This document shows, piece after piece, positions 44,352-52,585 of a stretch of DNA of 64,000 bases. The notes under the pieces are model-generated. The model did no database searches. It was not told where the DNA came from and worked only from the letters and a program-made list of their open reading frames with translations. The translations under genes and the position numbers were made by a program. This DNA is from Pseudarthrobacter defluvii (lineage in GTDB: Bacteria; Actinomycetota; Actinomycetes; Actinomycetales; Micrococcaceae), in the NCBI RefSeq assembly GCF_030323865.1, contig NZ_CP066362.1, forward strand, positions 2,728,001 to 2,792,000. Reading direction: 5' to 3'. How positions within the stretch are numbered: the first letter of the stretch is position 1; each line of letters starts with the position of its first letter.

Positions 44352-45239
44352 ATGAAGACATTTATGTCCCGGCGGAAGTCCTTCGTCGTGGCGGCTACCG
44401 CTGCCCTCGCCCTGTCCCTCAGCGCCTGCGGCGGCGGCGACTCCGGCGGGTCCAGCAACCCGAGCCCGGTCGAGAAGCCGTCCTTCGCTGCCGGAACCAC
44501 CATGGAGAAGCTGGCCTCCGCCGGCACCATCAAGATCGGCACCAAGTTCGACCAGCCGCTGTTCGGCCAGGTGGGCCTGGACGGCAAGCCCGTCGGTTTC
44601 GACGTTGAAATGGGCAAGCTGATCGCCGCCAAGCTGGGCATCCCCGCCGACAAGATCGAATGGTCGGAGACCGTCTCGGCCAACCGCGAACCCTTCATTG
44701 AGCAGGGCAAGGTGGACCTGGTCATCGCCACCTACACCATCAGCGACAAGCGCAAGCAGGTTGTCGACTTCGCGGGCCCGTACTACGAAGCCGGCCAGGC
44801 CCTCATGGTGAACAAGGACAACGACACCATCAAGAAGCCCGAGGACGTCAAGGGCAAGAAGGTCTGCTCCGTGACGGGCTCCACCCCTGCTGCCACGATC
44901 GTGGACAAGTACGGCGCGGAACTGGTCCCGGCCGCCACCTACTCCGCCTGCCTCGAGCCGCTGCGCAACAAGCAGGTTGAAGCCGTGACCACGGACAACG
45001 TGATCCTCGCCGGCTTCGTCGACAAGGAACCGGACGCCTTCAAGCTGGCCTCCGACGAAACCTTCACCAAGGAGCCTTACGGCATCGGCCTGAAGAAGGG
45101 CGACACCGAGTTCCGCAACTGGATCAACGACCAGCTGGAGTCCTTCGAAAAGGACGGCTCTTACAAGAAGGCCTGGGAAGCCACCGCAGGTTCGGTCATC
45201 AAGACCGCACCGAGCCTCCCGGCCATCAACCGCTACTAA
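44352..45239 (+). CDS. gluB: Glutamate ABC transporter, substrate-binding lipoprotein
   Basis: This 295-residue SBP_bac_3 protein has a basic start (MKTFMSRRKSF), a hydrophobic helix and lipobox LSAC followed by a Gly/Ser linker. Family segments: 'TIKIGTKFDQPLFG', 'GFDVEMGKLIAAKLGI', 'FIEQGKVDLVIATYTISDKR', 'KVCSVTGSTPAATI'. An AAAGGAATG ribosome site precedes the ATG. A terminator-like hairpin follows, which would give more binding protein than permease. Confidence 0.93.
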   Translation: MKTFMSRRKSFVVAATAALALSLSACGGGDSGGSSNPSPVEKPSFAAGTTMEKLASAGTIKIGTKFDQPLFGQVGLDGKPVGFDVEMGKLIAAKLGIPADKIEWSETVSANREPFIEQGKVDLVIATYTISDKRKQVVDFAGPYYEAGQALMVNKDNDTIKKPEDVKGKKVCSVTGSTPAATIVDKYGAELVPAATYSACLEPLRNKQVEAVTTDNVILAGFVDKEPDAFKLASDETFTKEPYGIGLKKGDTEFRNWINDQLESFEKDGSYKKAWEATAGSVIKTAPSLPAINRY

Positions 45240-45250
45240 ACAGCGTCCAC

Positions 45251-45281
45251 GCTGCCGGGGCTGCACAACGGCCCCGGCAGC
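45251..45281 (+). terminator. Hairpin attenuator between gluB and gluC
   Basis: 11-bp perfect stem (arms 45251-45261 and 45271-45281) with a 9-nt loop, followed by ACAGCTTTT. Located inside the operon; probably partial termination or 3' stabilisation of the gluAB message. Confidence 0.78.
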
Positions 45282-45321
45282 ACAGCTTTTAATCCGTCCA
45301 CGCTTACAGCCGAAGGATCCT

Positions 45322-45972
45322 ATGGACGTCATCATTGAAAACCTGCCCCTGTACTGGAGCGGTTTTCTTCGCACACTTTTCCTCTCCGCCGTCTCCGGCG
45401 TCTTCGCGTTGATCCTCGGCACCCTGCTGGCGGCGGCGCGCGTTTCACCCGTAGCGGCGCTGCGCGGTTTCAGCACTGTCTACGTGGAGATCCTCCGCAA
45501 CACCCCGCTGACCATCGCCTTCTTCTTCGCAGCCGTTGTGCTCCCCCGGCTTGGGGTCAAGTTTGAGCAGTTCGAAATTGCCGCGATCATCGCCCTCAGC
45601 ACCTACACCGCAGCGTTCATCGCCGAAGCTGTCCGCTCAGGTGTCAACAGCGTGCCCGTCGGCCAGGCCGAAGCCGCACGCAGTATCGGCATGAAGTTCG
45701 GCCAAGTACTCACGCTCATCATCCTCCCCCAGGCCCTGCGGACGGTGATCCCGCCGCTTATCAACATCCTGATCGCCCTGGTCAAGAACTCCTCTGTGGC
45801 CGGCGCGTTCTTCGTCCTGGAACTGTTCGGCTACGGCCGGCAGCTGGCCAATGCCAACGGTGACGCCGTCATCACCGTCCTGTTGGGCACCGCGTTCTTC
45901 TATCTGCTCCTCACCGTTCCGCTGGGAATCCTCGCCAACACGGTTGAACGAAAGGTGGCGATTGCCCGATGA
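45322..45972 (+). CDS. gluC: Glutamate ABC transporter permease
   Basis: The 216-residue membrane protein has five hydrophobic segments, the inner-loop motif 'EAARSIGMKFGQVLTLIILPQALR' (in pieces, about 118-141) and 'YVEILRNTPLTIAFFF', typical of polar amino-acid permeases. Its stop overlaps the gluD start (ATGA). It pairs with GluD as a heterodimeric pore. Confidence 0.92.
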   Translation: MDVIIENLPLYWSGFLRTLFLSAVSGVFALILGTLLAAARVSPVAALRGFSTVYVEILRNTPLTIAFFFAAVVLPRLGVKFEQFEIAAIIALSTYTAAFIAEAVRSGVNSVPVGQAEAARSIGMKFGQVLTLIILPQALRTVIPPLINILIALVKNSSVAGAFFVLELFGYGRQLANANGDAVITVLLGTAFFYLLLTVPLGILANTVERKVAIAR

Positions 45973-46808
45973 GCTCCGTCCTGTACGACGTTCCCGGCCC
46001 CAAAGCACGCCGGATCTCCCTCATTGCCTCGATCATCGGCGGCCTGCTGATTCTCGGCCTGCTGGCCTGGATCATCATGACCCTGGGGCAGCAGGGCATC
46101 TTCGAGAGCCGCCGCTGGCAAATCTTCACCCGGGCCGACGTATGGCGGCTGCTCGGCAACGGCCTCGGGGCAACGCTTTCCGCGGCAGCCATTGCTGCGG
46201 TGATTGCCTTCCCGCTGGGCCTGCTGCTCTGCCTGCTGCGCATCTCGGACGCAGCTGCCATCCGCGTCCCCATGCGGATCATCCTGGAGTTCCTGCGCGG
46301 CATGCCCGTGGTCCTGATGATGCTCTTCATCCTGCTGGGGTTCCGCACCTCTGCCTTCGTCGCCGTCATCGCCGGCCTGGTGCTTTACAACGCCGCCGTC
46401 TTCGCGGAAATCATCCGCGCCGGCATCCAGTCCCTGCCCAAGGGACAGCGCGAAGCGGCGCTGGCCATCGGCCTGACCAGCTACAAGTCCCGAATGCTGA
46501 TCGAGCTGCCGCAGGCCATCCGGCGAATGATGCCCTCGCTGGTGGCGCAGATGGTGGTGCTCCTGAAGGACACCTCACTCGGATACATCGTGGCCTACGG
46601 TGAACTGCTGCGCGCGGTGCAGGTCATGGCGGACTTCCTGGGTCCGCAGTACTTGTTCCCCGTATTCTTCGTAGCCGCCGCCATCTACATCGCCATCAAC
46701 ATCTCGGTGTCCCGGCTGGCTGTGTGGATCGAGCGCCGCGGCTCCAAGAAGGCTGCCGGCGGAACGGCCAAGGCGGAACCGGACGTCCTGGAAGCTGCGG
46801 CTCCCTAG
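45969..46808 (+). CDS. gluD: Glutamate ABC transporter permease
   Basis: The 279-residue permease has an N-terminal cytoplasmic segment, about five or six helices and the EAA loop 'REAALAIGLTSYKSRMLIELPQAIRR' (in pieces, about 157-182). The C-terminal tail is Lys/Ala/Glu-rich. Coupled to gluC. Ends before the bidirectional terminator at 46829-46864. Confidence 0.92.
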   Translation: MSSVLYDVPGPKARRISLIASIIGGLLILGLLAWIIMTLGQQGIFESRRWQIFTRADVWRLLGNGLGATLSAAAIAAVIAFPLGLLLCLLRISDAAAIRVPMRIILEFLRGMPVVLMMLFILLGFRTSAFVAVIAGLVLYNAAVFAEIIRAGIQSLPKGQREAALAIGLTSYKSRMLIELPQAIRRMMPSLVAQMVVLLKDTSLGYIVAYGELLRAVQVMADFLGPQYLFPVFFVAAAIYIAINISVSRLAVWIERRGSKKAAGGTAKAEPDVLEAAAP

Positions 46809-46828
46809 TCTTCGCAGCTGCCCACCAA

Positions 46829-46864
46829 AGAGGGCCGGAACTCCCCTGGGAGTTCCGGCCCTCT
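46829..46864. terminator. Bidirectional terminator between gluD and dapE
   Basis: Perfect 17-bp stem (arms 46829-46845 and 46848-46864) with a 2-nt CT loop between convergent genes. GCTGTTTAA follows on the plus strand. Confidence 0.85.
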
Positions 46865-46880
46865 GCTGTTTAACCCTTCC

Positions 46881-48017
46881 TCAGGCAGCGAGCCAGCTTT
46901 GGAGCGCGGCAAGGCATTTGCGAATGGCGTCGGCGTGGACGTGCTCGTTATCCTTGTGGGCCAGGAGCGCATCGCCGGGGCCGAAGTTCACCGCCGGGAT
47001 GCCCAGTTCGCTGAAGCGCGCGACGTCGGTCCAGCCGTATTTGGGCTTGGGCTCGGCTCCCACGGCGGCAACGAAGGAGGCGGCGGCGGGGTGCTGCAGA
47101 CCAGGCCGGGCCCCGGCTGCGGCATCGGTGCGCACCACGTCGAAGCCTTCCAGCAGTTCCCGGACGTGCGCTTCGGCCTGGTCCGGCGTCTTGTCGGGGG
47201 CGAACCGGTAGTTGATCTCCACCACGCAACGGTCCGGGATGACGTTGCCGGCGGTGCCGCCGTTGATCTTCACCGCGTTGAGGCTCTCACGGTAGTCGAG
47301 CCCGTCCACGTTGATGGTCCGGGGTTCGTAGGCTGCCAGGCGGGCCAGGATGGGCGCGGCGGCGTGGATGGCGTTGCTCCCCATCCACGCGCGGGCCGAG
47401 TGCGCGGCCTCCCCCGCCGTGCTGGCCTCGAACCGGCTCGTCCCGTTGCAGCCGCCCTCCACGGTGCCGTCGGTCGGCTCCAGCAGGATGGCGAAGTCTC
47501 CCTGCAGCAGGTCTCCGTGGTTCCGGACCAGGCGCCCCAGGCCGCTCTTCACCGCCTCCACTTCCTCGTGGTCGTAGAACACAAAGGTCACATCACGCTT
47601 GGGCTGCGCGCCGCCGTCGAACATTCCTGCGGCCAAGGCCAGCTGCACCGCCACGCCGCCCTTCATGTCCGTGGCGCCGCGGCCATACAGGATGCCCTCG
47701 CCCGCAACACGGGACTCCCAGCTGGAGGGGACGGTGCCCCTGGAACCTTCGGTGAGCGGCAGCGGGACGGTGTCCAGGTGTCCGGCCAGGATTACGCGCT
47801 CACTGCGGCCGAGTTCCGTCCGCGCGATGATCGCGTCGCCGTCACGCACCACGCTGAGCTGCGGAATCTCCAGCAGGGCGGCTTCGACGGCGTCCGCCAG
47901 CTGCGTTTCATTGCCGGACACACTGTTAATATCCATCAGGGCTGCGGTCAGCAACGCCACGTCCTGGCGGAGGTCAAGGGCGGATACGGCAGGTTCAGGG
48001 GCGGTTTCAGCAGTCAC
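46881..48017 (-). CDS. dapE: Succinyl-diaminopimelate desuccinylase
   Basis: This 378-residue M20 metallohydrolase shows the zinc ligands in '[12 protein letters not shown]' (His, Asp), '[15 protein letters not shown]' (Asp), '[14 protein letters not shown]' (catalytic Glu-Glu) and '[16 protein letters not shown]' (C-terminal His). It releases L,L-diaminopimelate in the succinylase branch of lysine and peptidoglycan precursor synthesis. GTG start; a TAGACT hexamer lies 6 nt upstream. Back-to-back with dapD, its pathway partner. Confidence 0.94.
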   Translation of the reverse strand: MTAETAPEPAVSALDLRQDVALLTAALMDINSVSGNETQLADAVEAALLEIPQLSVVRDGDAIIARTELGRSERVILAGHLDTVPLPLTEGSRGTVPSSWESRVAGEGILYGRGATDMKGGVAVQLALAAGMFDGGAQPKRDVTFVFYDHEEVEAVKSGLGRLVRNHGDLLQGDFAILLEPTDGTVEGGCNGTSRFEASTAGEAAHSARAWMGSNAIHAAAPILARLAAYEPRTINVDGLDYRESLNAVKINGGTAGNVIPDRCVVEINYRFAPDKTPDQAEAHVRELLEGFDVVRTDAAAGARPGLQHPAAASFVAAVGAEPKPKYGWTDVARFSELGIPAVNFGPGDALLAHKDNEHVHADAIRKCLAALQSWLAA

Positions 48018-48023
48018 GAAGCC

Positions 48024-48061
48024 AGTCTAGTTCGAACCGCCTGCCCGGCCCTCGATAGACT
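48024..48061. promoter_or_regulatory. Divergent dapE/dapD promoters with identical -10 hexamers
   Basis: In the 51-bp gap, TAGACT occurs on the minus strand (complement of 48024-48029, 6 nt from the dapE GTG) and on the plus strand (48056-48061, 7 nt from the dapD ATG). Both genes would have leaderless mRNAs, and the two polymerase sites must overlap. Confidence 0.55.
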
Positions 48062-48068
48062 GGGGCAC

Positions 48069-49097
48069 ATGACTGAGACCGCTTCCTCCGCCGTGCCCGC
48101 AACCCTGACCTCAACCGCTGATGACCGTTCCGCCTATGGCTTTGGCGTGGCCACCATCGCCACCGCCGGCAGCGAGGCGACAGTCCTGGACGTCTGGTTC
48201 CCGGCACCGGCACTTGGTGTTGCGGCGGAAGACCTCCGCTCGGTGGAAAACGCCGACGAAGCCCTGACCCGCATCGCGGAGAATGGCGCCGACGAGGACC
48301 GCGGCACGGAACAGAAGGTGGTCTTCGTCCAGATCAACCTGGATGAGGCCCCCGCGGACACCGCTGATGCCTACCTGCGGCTGCACCTGCTGTCACACCG
48401 CCTGGTCCAGCCCAACACCATCAACCTGGACGGCATCTTCGGCAAGCTCCCCAATGTCGTGTGGACCAACTTCGGGCCGGCGGCCGTCGAAGGCTTCGAA
48501 CTGACCCGCGCAAAGCTGCGCCGCCGTGGTGCCGTCACCGTCTACGGCATCGACAAGTTCCCGCGCATGGTGGATTACGTGGTGCCCAGCGGCGTTCGGA
48601 TTGCCGACGCCGACCGGGTCCGACTGGGTGCCCACCTCGCGGCCGGCACCACCGTCATGCATGAAGGCTTCGTCAACTTCAACGCCGGTACGCTGGGCAC
48701 TTCCATGGTGGAAGGCCGGATCTCCGCCGGCGTTGTCACCGGTGACGGCAGCGACGTTGGCGGCGGTGCCTCGATCATGGGCACCCTCTCCGGCGGCGGC
48801 AAGGAAAAGATCACCATCGGCGAGCGGGTCCTTCTGGGTGCCAACTCGGGCGTGGGCATCAGCATCGGCGACGACTCGGTGGTGGAGGCGGGACTGTACG
48901 TCACGGCAGGCACCCGCGTCCGCGTTCCGGGACCCAAGGACGAGGTGGGCGAGGACACCACCAAGATCGTCAAGGCCGCCGAACTCTCCGGCGTCCCCAA
49001 CCTGCTGTTCCGCCGCAACTCCACCACCGGCGCAGTGGAGGCCCTCCCCCGCAAGGGCCAGACCGTTGAGTTGAACGACGCCCTGCACGCCAACTAG
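48069..49097 (+). CDS. dapD: 2,3,4,5-tetrahydropyridine-2,6-dicarboxylate N-succinyltransferase
   Basis: This 342-residue protein has an N-terminal domain specific to actinobacterial DapD and a left-handed beta-helix ('[42 protein letters not shown]', in pieces; '[40 protein letters not shown]'). It transfers succinyl from CoA in the lysine/DAP pathway. I start at the ATG at 48069; a long frame further upstream lies inside dapE on the other strand and is not coding. Confidence 0.95.
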   Translation: MTETASSAVPATLTSTADDRSAYGFGVATIATAGSEATVLDVWFPAPALGVAAEDLRSVENADEALTRIAENGADEDRGTEQKVVFVQINLDEAPADTADAYLRLHLLSHRLVQPNTINLDGIFGKLPNVVWTNFGPAAVEGFELTRAKLRRRGAVTVYGIDKFPRMVDYVVPSGVRIADADRVRLGAHLAAGTTVMHEGFVNFNAGTLGTSMVEGRISAGVVTGDGSDVGGGASIMGTLSGGGKEKITIGERVLLGANSGVGISIGDDSVVEAGLYVTAGTRVRVPGPKDEVGEDTTKIVKAAELSGVPNLLFRRNSTTGAVEALPRKGQTVELNDALHAN

Positions 49098-49104
49098 TTC
49101 CTTC

Positions 49105-49977
49105 ATGGCACCTCTGTCTGTGGCGCGCAGACGCGGCCTGCGCCGTCTGGCGGTGCTGCTCCTCACCCTCGCACTGGTAGCGGGAGGCATTTATACGGCG
49201 GTGTACTTTGTGCAGCGTTCCGAGACCCTCGTTTCGGAACGCTGCACAGCCAAGGCCGCCGACCGGACCGGGGAGCTGGCACCAGACCAGGCGTCCAACG
49301 CGGCCTTGATCACCGCGGCGGCGGTCCGGCGGGGCCTTCCCCCGCGTGCTGCCACCATCGCCCTGGCGACGGCCATGCAGGAGTCGAAGCTGCGCAACAT
49401 CGGCCACGGCGACCAAGCCGGACCGGACTCGCGCGGACTCTTCCAGCAGCGGCCGTCCCAGGGCTGGGGCACGGAAGCGCAGATCATGGACCCTTACTAC
49501 GCCGTCAATGCGTTCTATGACGCGCTGGTGAAGATTCCCGGCTACGAGACACTGGACATCACCGACGCAGCCCAGCAGGTCCAGCGGTCCGCCTACCCCA
49601 AGGCGTACGCGCAGCATGAGGAAATGGGACGGGCATTCGCGTCCGGGCTCACCGGACAAACGCCGGCAGGAGTCCAATGCACGCTGCGCTCCCCCACAGC
49701 CGGCGGGAATTCCGCGTCGGTGGCCACGGAACTGGACCAGGCCTATGGCGGCGTTGACAGCCGGGTGGACGGCGCCACCTTGGTGGTGGACTCCCAAGGG
49801 GCGCTGGCTTGGTCGGTTGCCCAATGGGCAGTCGCCAACGCCAAGGACCTTTCCGTCGTGCGGGTGGAAGTGGAGGGGCACACGTGGCAGCGCGCGAGTG
49901 GCGACGGCTGGCAGGTGACAGGTTCCCCTGACGGCCAGGTGCGCATCACCGTGCGGACGGCCGACGGCGGCAGCTGA
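49105..49977 (+). CDS. Membrane-anchored protein with lysozyme/SLT-like domain, unknown function
   Basis: The 290-residue protein has a basic N-terminus and one membrane helix (LAVLLLTLALVAGGIYTAVYFV). Its outer part contains 'AATIALATAMQESKLRNIGHGD' and 'SRGLFQQRPSQGWGTEAQIMDPYYAVNAFYDAL', where the Glu of MQES occupies the place of the catalytic Glu in lytic transglycosylases. Similar proteins occur across actinobacteria as hypothetical proteins. Peptidoglycan cleavage is a plausible but unproven role. It starts 7 bp after dapD, so it may be cotranscribed. A 15-bp inverted repeat lies within its coding sequence at 49209-49248. Confidence 0.78.
   Translation: MAPLSVARRRGLRRLAVLLLTLALVAGGIYTAVYFVQRSETLVSERCTAKAADRTGELAPDQASNAALITAAAVRRGLPPRAATIALATAMQESKLRNIGHGDQAGPDSRGLFQQRPSQGWGTEAQIMDPYYAVNAFYDALVKIPGYETLDITDAAQQVQRSAYPKAYAQHEEMGRAFASGLTGQTPAGVQCTLRSPTAGGNSASVATELDQAYGGVDSRVDGATLVVDSQGALAWSVAQWAVANAKDLSVVRVEVEGHTWQRASGDGWQVTGSPDGQVRITVRTADGGS
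49209..49248 (+). repeat. 15-bp perfect inverted repeat inside a coding region
   Basis: Arms 49209-49223 and 49234-49248 are perfect complements with a 10-nt spacer, extendable by a G-T and an A-T pair. It sits right after the codons of the membrane helix. Confidence 0.85.
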
Positions 49978-49992
49978 GGGCCGCCGTCGGCC
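49959..49992. terminator. Bidirectional terminator carrying a stop codon in its loop
   Basis: 13-bp perfect stem (arms 49959-49971 and 49980-49992). The TGA of the upstream gene (49975-49977) lies in the 8-nt loop. Shared with the convergent gene ending at 50006. Confidence 0.75.
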
Positions 49993-50005
49993 TCCTGTGC
50001 GGGGG

Positions 50006-50617
50006 CTAGACCAGGATTTCCAGCACCGGCTGGACGTAGCTGCGGAACAGCTCGGGCTGGCTCATCAGCTCCTGGCTCATGATGATCTTGTCAGGTTCCA
50101 GGTACCAGGCCCGCTGTTCATCCAAGGGCAGCTCGATGATGGTCAGCTTGAAATCCCGCGAGTCCCGGCCCACTTCCATCAGCCTGTCGTCCACCATGTC
50201 CTGGAGCAGCTGGTCCGTTCCGGTGGCCACGCGTTCGGCTTCAAGCTCTGCATATTCGCTCCTGCGCTCCCTTGCCCAGGTGAGCGCGGCGCCGAAATGT
50301 GCCTGCAGTACCCGCTGCAGGGCGGGGGAGTTGCCGAAGGCTTCGAAGCTGGGCGGAGAGAGTTCCGGGGACGACTGCGGATAGGCCTTGAGCAGCTGTT
50401 CCCACCAGGCCTCCCATTCAGTCTTCAATGCGCTGAGGCCGCCCACATCCGAGGTCAGGTGCTTGTGGTCTGCCGGGCGGATTTTGGGCGTTCCGTGGGA
50501 CAACATGGGGCGGCCCACGCCATTCAGGCCGGCCGCGTCCCGCACGTACAGCGCAATCATCATCGGCCCGGACGTGTCCGTAGTGATCTGCCACCCTGAA
50601 CCGCTTGCGTGCTGCAT
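50006..50617 (-). CDS. Conserved hypothetical protein
   Basis: The 203-residue soluble protein is acidic, with many Trp and Glu residues ('LKTEWEAWWEQLLKAYP', 'LPLDEQRAWYLEPDKIIMSQELM'). No signal peptide or membrane helix. I do not recognise a domain. The ATG at 50617 has GGAAGGAC upstream; an earlier in-frame start is less well supported. It lies between a convergent lysozyme-like gene and a TetR gene in the same direction. Confidence 0.75.
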   Translation of the reverse strand: MQHASGSGWQITTDTSGPMMIALYVRDAAGLNGVGRPMLSHGTPKIRPADHKHLTSDVGGLSALKTEWEAWWEQLLKAYPQSSPELSPPSFEAFGNSPALQRVLQAHFGAALTWARERRSEYAELEAERVATGTDQLLQDMVDDRLMEVGRDSRDFKLTIIELPLDEQRAWYLEPDKIIMSQELMSQPELFRSYVQPVLEILV

Positions 50618-50731
50618 CCGAAGTCCTTCCCTGGCCTGCTCCTGCGGGGCGCCATGACCGGTCCGGCGCATCCGGCTATCAGTCTATTCCCGCAGCCAAT
50701 TCACGGTAGTGCCGGCGGGCGGTCCGGCCGT

Positions 50732-51343
50732 TCACCGTGCCAGCCCGTCCAGGTGCCGCTCCAGGACGTCCCGGCACATCTGCGCGGTCATCCAGCCCGG
50801 CTGCAGCAGGGCATGCATGAGCAGCCCGTCCAGGGTGGCCAGCAGCCGTTCGGCCTCGACCACCAAATTCTCCTGCGGCTCATCGTTCGGGAGCAGGGAA
50901 GCCACCACACCACCCACGATGGCGGCGACTTCACGATGGCTGCGGTCGGCCTCGCCCGCAAGGAAGGGCCTGATCCGGGCGGCGTTCTTGAAGGCCAGCC
51001 AGGCACAGGCATCCATGGCTGTGCGTTCATCCAGGGGAAGCATGCCGCCCAGGAGGGTTAAAACAGCTGCACGCTGCTCGGGGCTGCCCGCTGCCGCCCC
51101 CTGGACGGGCGGCAGCAGTCCCTCCAGCCGGGAAACCACCCGGTCCACCACCGTGCCGAAGGAGAAGGCCAGGAGCTCCTCGCTCCCCTGGAAGTAGTGT
51201 CGCACAGAACCAACGGCCAGCCCGGCTTCGTCCGCCACTTCCCGCAGGGAGGCCCGCTCCAGCCCGTCCACGGCGATAATGCGGAGAACCGCCTGGACAA
51301 CATCCTGCCGCCTGGCATCGGCGTCAACTATTTTGGGCACCAT
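50732..51343 (-). CDS. TetR-family transcriptional regulator
   Basis: The 203-residue regulator has an N-terminal HTH 'RRQDVVQAVLRIIAVDGLERASLREVADEAGLAVGSVRHYF' (in order) followed by a helical ligand domain with a TetR_C-like 'AWLAFKNAARIRPFLAGEADRSH'. Start ATG at 51343 gives the usual short lead before the HTH; the longer frame overlaps galE on the other strand and is rejected. Divergent from galE across 96 bp, so it might control itself or galE. Confidence 0.9.
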   Translation of the reverse strand: MVPKIVDADARRQDVVQAVLRIIAVDGLERASLREVADEAGLAVGSVRHYFQGSEELLAFSFGTVVDRVVSRLEGLLPPVQGAAAGSPEQRAAVLTLLGGMLPLDERTAMDACAWLAFKNAARIRPFLAGEADRSHREVAAIVGGVVASLLPNDEPQENLVVEAERLLATLDGLLMHALLQPGWMTAQMCRDVLERHLDGLAR

Positions 51344-51427
51344 CCTTATTAGCACGGATGTGCTTCCATCACCGCACCCGCGCGCCCGGCATCCGGAACG
51401 CTGCCGCGGCGGGCGGTCCGCGTGGGA

Positions 51428-51433
51428 TAGCGT
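51428..51433 (+). promoter_or_regulatory. Candidate -10 hexamer for galE (leaderless)
   Basis: TAGCGT ends 6 nt before the ATG (51440); the next bases TGAGGC do not form a usable ribosome site at that distance. Confidence 0.42.
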
Positions 51434-51439
51434 TGAGGC

Positions 51440-52453
51440 ATGAAAATCTTGGTTACGGGGGGCACCGGCTACATCGGTTCCCACACTGTTCTTTCCCTGC
51501 AGGAAGCCGGCCACGACGTGGTCGTCATCGACAACCTGGTCAACTCCAGCGAGGAATCGCTGCGGCGCGTGGCTGAGCTCAGCGGCAAGGCCGCCGAGTT
51601 CCACCACGTTGACCTGGTGGACGAGGCCGCCGTCGAAAAGGTCTTTGCCGGCAGCGCGATTGACGCCGTCATCCACTTCGCCGGACTCAAGGCCGTCGGG
51701 GAGTCAGTGCAGGAGCCGCTGAAGTACTACTACAACAACCTGGTGGGCACCCTGAACCTGATCCGCGTCATGGACAGGCATGACGTCCGGTCCATCGTCT
51801 TCAGCTCCTCAGCCACCGTCTACGGCGAACACAACCCCATCCCCTACGTGGAAAAGATGGAGATCGGCGCCAACAACCCCTACGGGCGCACCAAGGAGCA
51901 GATCGAGGACATCCTCTCCGATCTCGGCGCGGCCGACTCCCGCTGGCACATAGCACTGCTGCGCTACTTCAACCCGGTGGGCGCGCACCCCTCAGGCCGC
52001 ATCGGCGAGGACCCCCAGGGCATCCCGAACAACCTGGTCCCGTTCATCGCCCAGGTGGCCGTTGGCCGCCGCGAGAAGCTCATGGTGTTCGGCGGGGACT
52101 ACGACACCCCCGACGGCACCTGCCTGCGCGACTACATCCACGTGGTGGACCTCGCCGAGGGGCACGTGGCCGCGCTGAACCATATCGCGGGACGCACCGG
52201 CGTCTTCCGCTGGAACCTGGGCTCCGGCAAGGGCTCCTCCGTGCTCGAGGTGCTGCGCTCGTTCGAGAAGGCCGTGGGCAAGCCCATCCCCTACGAGATC
52301 ACCGGCCGCCGTGCTGGGGACCTTCCGGCCTTCTGGGCGGACGCAACCTCCGCCCTGGCGGACCTGAGCTGGTCCACCACCAAGACCGTGGACCAGATGT
52401 GCGAGGACCACTGGCGCTGGCAAAAGAACAACCCCCAGGGCTACGCCTCCTGA
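51440..52453 (+). CDS. galE: UDP-glucose 4-epimerase
   Basis: This 337-residue extended short-chain dehydrogenase has the NAD motif VTGGTGYIGSH (residues 5-15), 'HFAGLKAVGESV', catalytic Ser in 'SSSATVYGE', Tyr-x3-Lys in NPYGRTKEQIE, and 'LRYFNPVGAHPSG'. It interconverts UDP-glucose and UDP-galactose for wall polysaccharides and galactose use. C-terminus is complete. Confidence 0.95.
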   Translation: MKILVTGGTGYIGSHTVLSLQEAGHDVVVIDNLVNSSEESLRRVAELSGKAAEFHHVDLVDEAAVEKVFAGSAIDAVIHFAGLKAVGESVQEPLKYYYNNLVGTLNLIRVMDRHDVRSIVFSSSATVYGEHNPIPYVEKMEIGANNPYGRTKEQIEDILSDLGAADSRWHIALLRYFNPVGAHPSGRIGEDPQGIPNNLVPFIAQVAVGRREKLMVFGGDYDTPDGTCLRDYIHVVDLAEGHVAALNHIAGRTGVFRWNLGSGKGSSVLEVLRSFEKAVGKPIPYEITGRRAGDLPAFWADATSALADLSWSTTKTVDQMCEDHWRWQKNNPQGYAS

Positions 52454-52466
52454 CCCCGCCTCCCCG

Positions 52467-52524
52467 TCCACTGCTGACTACTTGTCGTTTTGGAGCCCCA
52501 GAACGACAAGTAGTCAGCAGTGGA
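52467..52524. terminator. Long palindrome downstream of galE
   Basis: Arms 52467-52489 and 52502-52524 are perfect over 23 bp; the stem continues inward through a T-G pair and three further pairs, leaving a 4-nt loop. No T-tract follows. It lies between convergent galE and gltA, next to a second terminator. Confidence 0.75.
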
Positions 52525-52541
52525 TGGTTATTAAACGCGGA

Positions 52542-52574
52542 ACGGCCGCCCACCTGTGGAAGGTGGGCGGCCGT
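52542..52574. terminator. Terminator of gltA
   Basis: 14-bp stem, arms 52542-52555 and 52561-52574, loop GTGGA, 12 bp beyond the gltA stop. On the minus strand it is followed by GTTCCGCGTTT. Confidence 0.78.
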
Positions 52575-52585
52575 CGTCGTAATTG

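Noticed and set aside
46899..48068. In-frame 390-codon extension upstream of dapD
   Set aside because: It lies entirely antisense to dapE and the DapD family starts at 48069.
48018..48068. LexA (SOS) box from TTCGAA near dapE
   Set aside because: The GTTCGAA stretch lacks the second half-site at the required spacing.
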